DNA of 5,558 nt from Thermoplasmata archaeon. GTDB taxonomy: Archaea; Thermoplasmatota; Thermoplasmata; B31-G17. The stretch is taken from contig QMTG01000073.1 of NCBI GenBank assembly GCA_003649915.1, positions 1 through 5,558 of the forward strand, given 5' to 3'. The translations under genes were made by a program, and so were the position numbers. Each line of letters starts with the position of its first letter. Positions within the stretch are counted from its first letter, which is position 1. The notes under the pieces were generated by a model. It had not been told where the DNA came from, ran no database searches, and saw only the letters and a program-made list of their open reading frames with translations. Of the stretch, positions 1-5,558 are shown piece after piece.

Positions 1-460
1 CGCTAAAGCTCTAGCAGAGGCGGATGTTGAGGATATTGCCAATACAATAAAGCCCGTGGGATTTTACAGGGTCAAGGCAAGAAAAATAAAGGAAATAGCA
101 AAAATAATATTGGATAAATATAATGGCGTTGTTCCAAAAGACATGGATGAGTTGCTAAAACTCCCGCTTGTTGGAAGAAAAACGGCAAACTGTGTTCTCG
201 TGTTCGGCTACGGGATTCCTGCAATACCTGTTGATACTCATGTTCACAGGATAAGCAACAGACTTGGGATAATATCAACAAAGAACCCTTTGGAGAGTGA
301 GAAAGCGCTGATGAGTGTTGTGCCTACCGCCTACTGGAGGCAATTTAACTGGCTTCTTGTTCAGTTTGGGAGAAAAATATGCAGACCAGTCAGACCAAAA
401 TGCGATATTTGCCCTCTTCAGGACATATGTGATTATTATAAAGAAAATTGGCAGAAATGA
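1..460 (+). CDS. nth: Endonuclease III (DNA glycosylase/AP lyase), 3' part
   Basis: Bifunctional base-excision repair enzyme that removes oxidised pyrimidines and nicks the abasic site. The reading frame is open from base 2 to the TGA at 458-460, giving 152 residues; the start lies outside the window and about 60 N-terminal residues are missing compared with the roughly 211-residue E. coli enzyme. The GTG at 56 is internal, because recognisable family sequence continues upstream of it. Seen directly: the helix-hairpin-helix LPLVGRKTANC, whose Lys (codon 179-181) matches catalytic Lys120 of E. coli; the VDTHVHR motif with the catalytic Asp (codon 233-235), 18 residues further on as in E. coli; and a C-terminal 4Fe-4S loop with the exact C-x6-C-x2-C-x5-C spacing. 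Everything needed for catalysis in the visible part is intact. The next gene is convergent. Confidence 0.96.
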   Translation, partial: AKALAEADVEDIANTIKPVGFYRVKARKIKEIAKIILDKYNGVVPKDMDELLKLPLVGRKTANCVLVFGYGIPAIPVDTHVHRISNRLGIISTKNPLESEKALMSVVPTAYWRQFNWLLVQFGRKICRPVRPKCDICPLQDICDYYKENWQK

Positions 461-490
461 AAGCGCATAGTAAACTTTGGCGTAATTGTA

Positions 491-516
491 TGTGCAAGAG
501 AGCCCTCTCACGCACA
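491..516. repeat. 26-base imperfect inverted repeat between convergent genes
   Basis: TGTGC (491-495) pairs with GCACA (512-516), and GAGAG (498-502) with CTCTC (505-509), separated by an AA/AC internal bulge. With a tetraloop the inner stem is four pairs. It sits 31 bases past the nth stop and 84 bases past the stop of the minus-strand hydrolase gene. It could act as a 3'-end structure for either transcript, but no T-run follows on either strand, so it is not a classic intrinsic terminator. The structure is seen; the role is inferred. Confidence 0.45.
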
Positions 517-582
517 ATATAATCCTGTGGCTGGAGCGTTCATAAATATTTTAAGCATTGCAATTAACTAAGTTCTGCGTCA

Positions 583-587
583 AAAAC
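583..587 (-). terminator. Possible T-tract terminator of the regulator-hydrolase unit
   Basis: On the minus strand five consecutive T lie 12 bases past the TGA of the hydrolase gene. Archaeal RNA polymerase can terminate at short T-tracts without a hairpin. The run is short and this is the only support, so the call is weak. Confidence 0.25.
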
Positions 588-599
588 GTGCAAATGCAA

Positions 600-1304
600 T
601 CATTTAGCCTTTCTATGGATAATCATGTAATTTTTCGCAGTTTTACCTATTTCCTCTGCGGTGTTTATGCATAGATGGTAATTGCTTTCATTACTCTCGC
701 CCTCCTCCCATGTAGCTTCTATTATTGCCAGGTCCGCACCCTTAACAGCATTTCGTAGCGAGGCACAATCACCACTATCGCCCGTATAAACGACTTTTTG
801 CCCCTCAACGTCTATTATGTATCCTATGGACGGCACTCTAGGCAATACTCGGCCCGCAATCAAACCTCCATGCAGGGTTTCAAAGGCAGTTATTGCACAG
901 TTATCTATGATCACGGTTTGTTCGGGCACTAATTCCATGTGCAGTATGTTGTAAAACATACTATCCCTGTGCAACTCCTTGAATTTTTCAATGAGCACCT
1001 CTGCTTCTGCACAATTTTTTGGTGTTACCACGTACAGTTCCTCCTCCCTGCCCATCATCCTCATGAACCCCATGATTGCCCAAAGAGCACCTATATGGTC
1101 ATAATGACCGTGAGATATCATTATTGCTCTCAAATCCATTGGGTCATAGCCCCTAGTAACCATATCCCGCAAAAGCCCGTCACCAGCATCAAGCACGAAG
1201 TATTTATCATTAACCTCCATAATCACAGATGTAGCAACCCCTGCTACCGAATAAAGTACCTCAACTCGGACATCATCTCCTTTCCACTCTTTGCTAATTT
1301 TCAT
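600..1304 (-). CDS. Metallo-beta-lactamase-fold hydrolase, RNase Z-like
   Basis: Probable two-metal (zinc) hydrolase, cytoplasmic, substrate unknown. With the start at 1304 the protein has 234 residues. Seen: the HxHxDH signature SHGHYDHIG (H65, H67, D69, H70), a fourth-motif His in FETLHGG (H145), the bridging Asp in YTGDSGD (D176), then H210 and a C-terminal H230 in MIIHRK; the order and spacing of the late motifs resemble the tRNase Z branch of the superfamily. Against true RNase Z: it is shorter than the usual ~300 residues and I see no exosite arm. An ATG at 1331 would add nine residues and overlap the upstream gene by 17 bases; I prefer 1304 because GAGGT stands seven bases before it. 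It is the second gene of a two-gene unit, 10 bases after the HTH_10 regulator. Family sure, activity not. Confidence 0.85.
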   Translation of the reverse strand: MKISKEWKGDDVRVEVLYSVAGVATSVIMEVNDKYFVLDAGDGLLRDMVTRGYDPMDLRAIMISHGHYDHIGALWAIMGFMRMMGREEELYVVTPKNCAEAEVLIEKFKELHRDSMFYNILHMELVPEQTVIIDNCAITAFETLHGGLIAGRVLPRVPSIGYIIDVEGQKVVYTGDSGDCASLRNAVKGADLAIIEATWEEGESNESNYHLCINTAEEIGKTAKNYMIIHRKAK

Positions 1305-1311
1305 TTCGAAA

Positions 1312-1316
1312 ACCTC
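1312..1316 (-). promoter_or_regulatory. Shine-Dalgarno site of the hydrolase, overlapping the upstream stop
   Basis: GAGGT on the minus strand, seven bases before the ATG at 1304, shares bases with the TGA (1315-1317) that ends the regulator gene (TGAGGT). It decides the downstream start over the ATG at 1331, which has no such site, and suggests coupled translation of the two genes. Confidence 0.6.
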
Positions 1317-1965
1317 AAAAGATGTGCTCATGCGCCATCTCGGAAAAGTATTTTTCCATTATTTTACGCTGTCCCCTGCGCAAACTCTCGCTGAGCGTAG
1401 AGGGCGAAACATTGAACATCTTAGCCAACTCTCTTATACCTATTTTTTTCGGATAATCAAAGTATCCCCTCTTATACGCTATGTATATTATCTCTTCCTC
1501 CTTCTCCGTAAGCATTTCCTCAATATTCAGCGGCGAAACCTTCTTGATTTCAACCTCGCATCCTGCGTTTTTGAGGTGGTCTATGAGTTTTTTCAGGTTT
1601 TCTCCATTCCTGACAACAAGATGCCATATTATTTCATGATTCTCCCCAGTCTCCGCGCTTATCAGAAAACTATCCTTATCTGGCAGAATAAAACACCCAG
1701 CGCACCCTGTTACGGTAACAGCGCCCACTATTGTGTTCTTGCCCGCCACAACCATTTCCACATCATCAAGGTCTGGACGCTTCTTTAAGTACGATATTAT
1801 CTCTTCGGCGCTCCCACCCTCTTTAATCTTTATTTCCACAAGGTCTCTGGCAAGCCTATCACCTATTGGTATTGACCTGTGTATGTGCACTTTCGCCCCA
1901 AACTTTTCGGAAAGGTCACGCACCCAGTTATCTTTGAGCCTTATCGATAGCACAACCTTTCTCAT
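1315..1965 (-). CDS. Bacterio-opsin activator-type HTH_10 transcription regulator
   Basis: Predicted DNA-binding regulator of 216 residues. The C-terminal HTH_10 domain spans about residues 152-207: it begins LTEKEEEIIYIAYKRGYFDY, goes on through P172, RELAKMFNVS (178-187) and the recognition-helix part STLSESLRR (189-197), a close fit to the archaeal bacterio-opsin-activator family. The N-terminal ~145 residues are an alternating strand/helix region with an ACT- or GAF-like look, probably the sensing part; the ligand is unknown. It holds a CxxC pair (C88, C91) in TGCAGCF, which could bind metal or respond to redox state (inference). The ATG at 1965 has no Shine-Dalgarno site but a TATA-like box 29 bases upstream, suggesting a leaderless mRNA. 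It is transcribed with the downstream hydrolase and divergently from the coiled-coil/PLD pair. Confidence 0.9.
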   Translation of the reverse strand: MRKVVLSIRLKDNWVRDLSEKFGAKVHIHRSIPIGDRLARDLVEIKIKEGGSAEEIISYLKKRPDLDDVEMVVAGKNTIVGAVTVTGCAGCFILPDKDSFLISAETGENHEIIWHLVVRNGENLKKLIDHLKNAGCEVEIKKVSPLNIEEMLTEKEEEIIYIAYKRGYFDYPKKIGIRELAKMFNVSPSTLSESLRRGQRKIMEKYFSEMAHEHIF

Positions 1966-1989
1966 CAGTTGGTCTTAAATAATGTGATG

Positions 1990-1998
1990 ATTTATAAC
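1990..1998 (-). promoter_or_regulatory. TATA box of the HTH_10 regulator
   Basis: GTTATAAAT on the minus strand, centred about 29 bases before the ATG at 1965. Archaeal TATA boxes lie about 25-27 bases before the transcription start, so the mRNA would start at or within a few bases of the ATG. The short inverted repeat AATGT (1981-1985) / ACATT (1997-2001) brackets the box and might be an operator, but five-base arms are weak evidence. Confidence 0.55.
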
Positions 1999-2022
1999 AT
2001 TTTGGATTAATGCCCTCTCAAA

Positions 2023-2048
2023 TTTATTTAATATGGGAAAGTTTTAAG
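2023..2048 (+). promoter_or_regulatory. Promoter of the coiled-coil/PLD pair
   Basis: Two candidate TATA boxes lie here: TTTATTTAA at 2023-2031, the better match, which would give a leader of about 20-25 bases, and TTTTAAG at 2042-2048, centred 29 bases before the ATG at 2075, which would give a leaderless mRNA. No Shine-Dalgarno site precedes the ATG, which favours the second; both could be used. Confidence 0.45.
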
Positions 2049-2074
2049 CCAGAACACACCTATTATCCTACGGT

Positions 2075-2566
2075 ATGGAGAGCAATGATGAGAGAGGAGT
2101 TGTAGAATACAGAATAACGCTTGAAGCCTATCATGATGTCTCTAGGCTTAGAAAAAAGGGGGCTAAGGCTCAGGCTAAGGCTACAGCCTATGAGGCAAAG
2201 GCAAAGAGCGCGGAGGCAAAGGCTACAAAATGCACACATATGGCCGTTACGCTAAGAAGAAAAGCGGGAGAATACATGCAAAAGGCAAAAAACTTGGAAA
2301 GCATGGCCCAGGAAATGGAAAAAGGTCTTGAAGGCATGGACCCAATTGCTGCCAATAAGCAGAGGGTTAAGATTGCAAAAATGAGGGCAAGGGCTGCAAA
2401 ATATATGCAGAGAGCAAAAAACCTAGAGGCTCGAGCAGCATCGTACACGGAGAGGAGCGTGAAGTATAAGGAGAGAACGGCGTATTTTGAGAATATGGCT
2501 AAGAAGTATCAGCAGGAGGCAGACGCATACTTCTCAAGGGCGGACAAGCTTGAAAAAATCACTTAA
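2075..2566 (+). CDS. Ala/Lys-rich helical-hairpin coiled-coil protein
   Basis: Family not recognised. The 163-residue product is about 18% Ala and 14% Lys, with no signal peptide or membrane segment, so it is probably cytoplasmic. Near-perfect heptads run over residues 15-85, with Ala at one core position (36, 43, 50, 57, 64, 71, 78) and Tyr/Leu/Met mostly at the other (39, 60, 67, 74, 81). After G84, G87 and P90, the only proline, the heptads resume over 100-163 with Ala/Ser/Thr at 107, 114, 121, 128, 135, 142, 149, 156 and Met/Tyr/Leu/Phe at 103, 110, 117, 124, 131, 138, 145, 152, 159. The two halves are of equal length, as expected for an antiparallel two-helix hairpin. Residues 64-78 and 107-121 are copies (YMQKAKNLE and YMQRAKNLE), also similar in DNA with a 129-base offset, pointing to internal duplication. 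The PLD gene follows 5 bases later, so the two are probably co-transcribed. The reading as a gene is firm; the function is unknown. Confidence 0.85.
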   Translation: MESNDERGVVEYRITLEAYHDVSRLRKKGAKAQAKATAYEAKAKSAEAKATKCTHMAVTLRRKAGEYMQKAKNLESMAQEMEKGLEGMDPIAANKQRVKIAKMRARAAKYMQRAKNLEARAASYTERSVKYKERTAYFENMAKKYQQEADAYFSRADKLEKIT

Positions 2567-2571
2567 AAGTT

Positions 2572-4302
2572 ATGTATCGTAAAAAGTGTGTGCTGGCCAT
2601 TACGCTTATACTATTTTGCTCTATCTGTTTAGGGTCAATTTTTTCCCTAGAAAGTGTTTTGAGCCTAGGTGAGGGTGAAGGGGTAAAGATATGGGCATTT
2701 TACTATCATGCTTACCGTGGTGAGAGGAACGAGTTTTTTGCCCTAAAAAATTTTGACGACAGGCCAATTAATATAACAGGTTGGAAAATAACGGACTTTG
2801 ATGGGATTTTGTTGCTCCCAAATATCACGCTCGCTGCCAATACCACTCTGTTTGTTGCTGAGGACGATGGAGATTTTTACACAAGCATGGGCTTTCATCC
2901 GGATTACTGCTATGAGGAACTTGAGTCTAGTAAGGGGAATTTCAAATTATCAAATGAAGGGGATGAGATTGCACTCTATACCAAAGATGGATGCCTTGTG
3001 GACTGTGTCGTCTACGGTGATGGTAATGGTAGCCTTTGTCCCTCTACGCCGCTCCCCAACATTCCGGCGGGGAAGTACTATGTAAGATGTGGCAATAGTT
3101 GGAAAGCGATGGGTATTGGGTGGAGTGATTTCTCCCCCATTGCTGCTGAGGCGAACATAACACTGTTTTGCTCCCCAGATTGCGCCTACGATGTGCTTAT
3201 ATCTCAGATTGCCAAGGCTAATGAGAGCATTTATCTATGCTCTTACTTGATGACAAACAACGATATTGCTCGTGCTTTGGCGGAAAAGGCGGCAATGGGG
3301 GTGTATGTTGTTGTCCTTCTGGAGGGAAACCCTGTTGGAGGTGTTTGCGAGGAGGAAATATACTGCATAAAGGAAATGATGAATAAAGGCGTAAGGGTGT
3401 ACATGATGGTCGAGGACGATGATAAATATGTGTACGATACGTACAGGTTCATTCATGCAAAGTATTGCATTATAGATAACGAGACTGTGGTCATATCCTC
3501 GGAAAATTTCGTCCACTCAGGTTATCCCATGAAAGGGTACAACGGAAACAGGGGTTGGGGCGTGGTAATATATTCATCAGAGATTGCGCGGTACCTCGTT
3601 AACGTATTTCTTCATGATTGTAACCCTGTGCTTGATTGTGTGATAATTCCAGATATAAGCAACATCCTTGGTGGAGAGGCTGGCGAATATCACGGTAATT
3701 ACAGCGGAAAATTTTCTGCAGTTACTGCTCACGGAAATGTTACCCTGTGCGTGGCGCCAGATAATGCAAACCGTGCCATACTCACGCTCTTAAGAAACGC
3801 AACACGTGAGGTTCTCGCTGAGGTCTACTACATAAAAAATTGGAGCACAGGATATAACCCCTATGTTGAGGAACTGTTCAACGCCTCAAAACGCGGGTGT
3901 AAGGTTCGTCTGATTTTGGATGGAAAGTATGAGGGTAACTACGAATTTTGCAGGTACATTGAAGCAGTTGCCGATAGAAATGGCTTAGATATTGAGGCTA
4001 GGCTCTACGATGGTGATTGCCTGAAAATACACAACAAAGGGCTTGTTGTTGACGACAATGTAGTAATATCGTCTATAAACTGGCACGAGAATTCACCCAC
4101 GGAAAACAGGGAGGTACTGGTTATTATTAGAGGATCCGGATGCGCAGAATACTTCAAAGAAGTATTTTATGACGATTGGAAGTCCAGCAAGAGGGTAGAG
4201 GTCTCACAATCACCATACCTTGATACGGGCACTATCGCCATGATCATCATTGCTCTTGTAATCGCAATAATTCTTGTGCTTATAATTGCAAGAGTTCCTT
4301 AG
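2572..4302 (+). CDS. Exported membrane-anchored LTD + double phospholipase D-domain protein
   Basis: Predicted surface nuclease or phosphodiesterase of 576 residues. Order of parts: signal peptide or N-terminal membrane segment (basic YRKK, hydrophobic 6-26); lamin-tail domain (about 38-150, with NITGWKITDFDG and LSNEGDEIALYTKDG); first PLD domain (about 196-350) with HAKYCIID (H295, K297, D302) followed by SSEN; a linker; second PLD domain (about 390-530) with HNKGLVVD (H487, K489, D494) followed by SSIN; C-terminal membrane helix (554-572) with a four-residue tail. Both HKD motifs are complete, so one chain can form the two-half active site typical of the superfamily. The mature part holds 12 N-glycosylation sequons and 18 Cys, fitting an extracellular, glycosylated, possibly disulfide-bonded protein. 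Lamin-tail domains often accompany secreted nucleases, hence that guess; phospholipase activity is not excluded. No Shine-Dalgarno site precedes the ATG, so translation may depend on the coiled-coil gene 5 bases upstream. Its end overlaps the convergent peptidase gene by 23 bases. Confidence 0.9.
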   Translation: MYRKKCVLAITLILFCSICLGSIFSLESVLSLGEGEGVKIWAFYYHAYRGERNEFFALKNFDDRPINITGWKITDFDGILLLPNITLAANTTLFVAEDDGDFYTSMGFHPDYCYEELESSKGNFKLSNEGDEIALYTKDGCLVDCVVYGDGNGSLCPSTPLPNIPAGKYYVRCGNSWKAMGIGWSDFSPIAAEANITLFCSPDCAYDVLISQIAKANESIYLCSYLMTNNDIARALAEKAAMGVYVVVLLEGNPVGGVCEEEIYCIKEMMNKGVRVYMMVEDDDKYVYDTYRFIHAKYCIIDNETVVISSENFVHSGYPMKGYNGNRGWGVVIYSSEIARYLVNVFLHDCNPVLDCVIIPDISNILGGEAGEYHGNYSGKFSAVTAHGNVTLCVAPDNANRAILTLLRNATREVLAEVYYIKNWSTGYNPYVEELFNASKRGCKVRLILDGKYEGNYEFCRYIEAVADRNGLDIEARLYDGDCLKIHNKGLVVDDNVVISSINWHENSPTENREVLVIIRGSGCAEYFKEVFYDDWKSSKRVEVSQSPYLDTGTIAMIIIALVIAIILVLIIARVP

Positions 4303-5385
4303 GAGAGGTTGTTAGTACCTCACCACCTCCCCTTTTAACAACAACGACATCTTCAATCCTAACGCCACCCACTCCTGGGACATAAACACCAGGCTCTACA
4401 GTAAACACCATATTTTCCTCAAGAACAATCTCCGTGTAAGGAGACAATGAGCCTCCATCGTGCACGTCAAGGCCCAATCCATGGCCCGTTGAGTGTATAA
4501 ACCTGCCCTTGTATTTGCTTTTATCTATAATCTCTCTGGCTGCGGCATCAACATCTGTGCTTTTCACACCCGCCCTTATGGCATTAATCGCACACTCTTG
4601 CGCCTCTAGCACCACGTTGTAAATATCCTCAATATCGTTGTTTATGCCATAAATTTCGGTTCTTGTCATATCAGAATTGTACCTAAGCCTTACAGCACCA
4701 TAGTCCATTAGAATCACATCTCCCCTGCGGAGTTTTCTCTCGCCATTTGTGTAATGGGGCAGGGCACTGTTCTCGCCATAGGCAACAATGGGCGTGAATG
4801 CACTCTCCTGTGCTCCATTTTTCTGCATTATATAAACAATCTCTGCCGCAATCCTGTACTCAGGCACACCTTCCTTAGCAGTCTCAAGAACCTTTGGGTA
4901 TACCTTGGAAGCTATTTTGCACGCCTCCTTAATCCTAGATATCTCAATCTCATCCTTTACCATGCGCATTTTGGAAAGAACTGCCGATACATCAACAAGT
5001 TTTGCTCTGTATGCAATTTTCCTAAGCTTCATGTACGTTTCATGCGTTATTTTTGAAAACAATACTCCTATTGCCTTGTCCCCCCTTATTATTTTTTTAA
5101 TCTCATCCCAGCGCTTGTTGTAGTCCCTATACGATACAACATCGCCGTAAAAGGACGATGCTATATCCTCCTCGAGTTTAGGCACAATAACCGTTGCGTC
5201 TTTGCCATCCATATAAAACGATGCAGACTCGAAAGCCCCTCATCAAAACCGCTCATATAGAAAAAACACTTATCACCGACGTGAAAATCGTTTATTATTA
5301 GTAGAGAATCCAATGCCAGCCCTTTCTCCTCAACAGCCTCCCAGAACTTTTCCCATCTTCTCCTCATATATCTCTCTGGAACCAT
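4280..5385 (-). CDS. pepQ: Xaa-Pro peptidase (M24 family), interrupted by a frameshift
   Basis: Metallopeptidase (prolidase/aminopeptidase P-like) that cleaves peptides next to proline, probably in cytoplasmic peptide recycling; prolidase and aminopeptidase P cannot be told apart here, so the symbol is tentative. The N-terminal frame runs from the ATG at 5385 to GFDEG (residue 50), then becomes nonsense up to a stop at 5161. The main frame is open from 5239 down to the TAA at 4280-4282. Joined at the GGGG run at 5236-5239 they give 368 residues, normal for the family, reading on as GAFESASFYMDGKDATVIVP. The catalytic domain keeps all five metal ligands: D228 (MDYGA), D239 (SDMTRT), H302 (STGHG), E331 (VEPG) and E345 (RIED), plus H211 (LPHYTNG). 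Without the correction the longest usable ORF begins at the ATG at 5212 and lacks most of the N-terminal domain. A sequencing error or recent mutation is most likely. It overlaps the PLD gene tail to tail. Confidence 0.9.
5236..5239 (-). other. Frameshift site in the Xaa-Pro peptidase gene
   Basis: On the minus strand GAT GAG GGG CTT changes from sensible to nonsense sequence. Adding one G to the four-G run gives GAT GAG GGG GCT TTC GAG and joins the two halves without loss of residues. The upstream part of the main frame is closed by TGA at 5240-5242, so the change of frame must occur within a few bases of this run. Confidence 0.85.
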
Positions 5386-5410
5386 GGGGGATACTGATTA
5401 AAGACCTCAC

Positions 5411-5417
5411 CTTAAAG
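5411..5417 (-). promoter_or_regulatory. TATA-like box of the Xaa-Pro peptidase
   Basis: CTTTAAG on the minus strand, centred about 29 bases before the ATG at 5385, the same spacing as at two other starts in the window; this supports a leaderless mRNA and the choice of that ATG. A GAGGT lies about 18 bases before the ATG, too far for a normal ribosome site. Confidence 0.45.
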
Positions 5418-5494
5418 TTTGCGGATGAACCGCTAAAGTTGGACTAGAAGCAGGCAAATACTATGGCTGAGAAACAAAAAAGGCTTAGAATCAT

Positions 5495-5558
5495 ATGAGT
5501 AAAAGATTAAAATTAAGCAGTAGGTCTGTGCCTTTTGCACTCTTTCCTTACCTAAACC
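5495..5558 (+). CDS. Possible start of another gene, cut by the window edge
   Basis: From the ATG at 5495 the frame stays open to the edge and gives MSKRLKLSSRSVPFALFPYL and one more residue. An 11-codon ORF (5463-5498, MAEKQKRLRII) ends in an ATGA overlap with it, the arrangement seen in translational coupling or a leader peptide. Neither has a Shine-Dalgarno site or a TATA box about 29 bases upstream. The basic start followed by a hydrophobic stretch is compatible with a membrane or exported protein. The peptide is not recognised and 21 codons are too few to prove coding; a minus-strand frame over 5433-5558 is also open. Confidence 0.3.
   Translation, partial: MSKRLKLSSRSVPFALFPYLN

Noticed and set aside
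275..517. 80-codon minus-strand frame antisense to nth, with AT-rich DNA at 541-552 upstream
   Set aside because: It starts with TTG, its sequence is composition-driven, and it lies almost wholly opposite the well-conserved nth 3' end.
461..599. Possible tRNA or C/D-box RNA in the gap
   Set aside because: No acceptor/T-arm pattern with a GTTCRANYC-type loop, and no proper C box (RTGATGA) with a matching D box.
939..1788. Two long plus-strand frames (939-1394 and 1291-1788)
   Set aside because: Both lie opposite the hydrolase and HTH_10 regulator genes, which have clear motifs; the plus-strand products are rich in His, Phe and Ser without any recognisable domain.
502..2020. The 9-mer GCCCTCTCA occurs at 502-510 and 2012-2020, both in gaps between genes
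   Set aside because: The first copy is part of the hairpin; one shared 9-mer in about 250 bases of gap is not enough for a regulatory motif.
2155..2230. Simple GCT/AAG-type repeats as a possible tandem-repeat array
   Set aside because: The pattern comes from alternating Ala and Lys codons in a coiled coil; units are irregular at the DNA level.
2188..2448. 86-codon minus-strand frame rich in Ala and Phe
   Set aside because: It is the mirror of the Ala/Lys codon repeats of the coiled-coil gene; no start signal and no family features.
5433..5558. Minus-strand open frame of 41 codons running in from the right edge
   Set aside because: Its translation is an irregular hydrophobic/serine mix without motifs, and the peptidase has its own TATA-like box just downstream, so an upstream operon gene is not needed. 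Not excluded without flanking sequence.

Overview
The window looks like a stretch of AT-leaning archaeal chromosome, most likely from a thermophilic euryarchaeon. Evidence: a bacterio-opsin-activator type (HTH_10) regulator, TATA-like boxes about 29 bases before three start codons instead of Shine-Dalgarno sites, heavy use of ATA and AGA/AGG codons, and a secreted, sequon-rich protein with a C-terminal membrane anchor. A Thermoplasmata/DHVE2 (Aciduliprofundum-like) origin is my best guess from style alone; no sequence here proves the genus.

Layout. (1) The 3' part of an endonuclease III gene (nth) enters from the left and ends at 460. (2) A 139-base gap with a 26-base imperfect hairpin separates it from a convergent minus-strand pair: an HTH_10 regulator followed, 10 bases later, by a metallo-beta-lactamase-fold hydrolase whose ribosome site overlaps the regulator's stop codon. 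(3) A 109-base divergent promoter region at 1966-2074. (4) A plus-strand pair, 5 bases apart: a 163-residue Ala/Lys-rich protein that reads as a two-helix antiparallel coiled coil, then a 576-residue exported protein with a lamin-tail domain and two intact phospholipase-D HKD motifs. (5) Convergent with it, and overlapping it by 23 bases, a minus-strand Xaa-Pro peptidase (M24) gene broken by a single-base frameshift in a run of four G. (6) A 173-base right end with the peptidase promoter and a doubtful start of another plus-strand gene.

How the genes fit together. nth is base-excision repair. The regulator and hydrolase form one transcription unit that may be autoregulated; its target is unknown. 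The coiled-coil/PLD pair is divergently transcribed from the regulator and is the most unusual part: a cytoplasmic-looking Ala-coil hairpin coupled to a surface-anchored predicted nuclease or phosphodiesterase. Whether the adjacent regulator controls this pair is inference only. I saw no RNA gene, insertion sequence, CRISPR array or attachment site.
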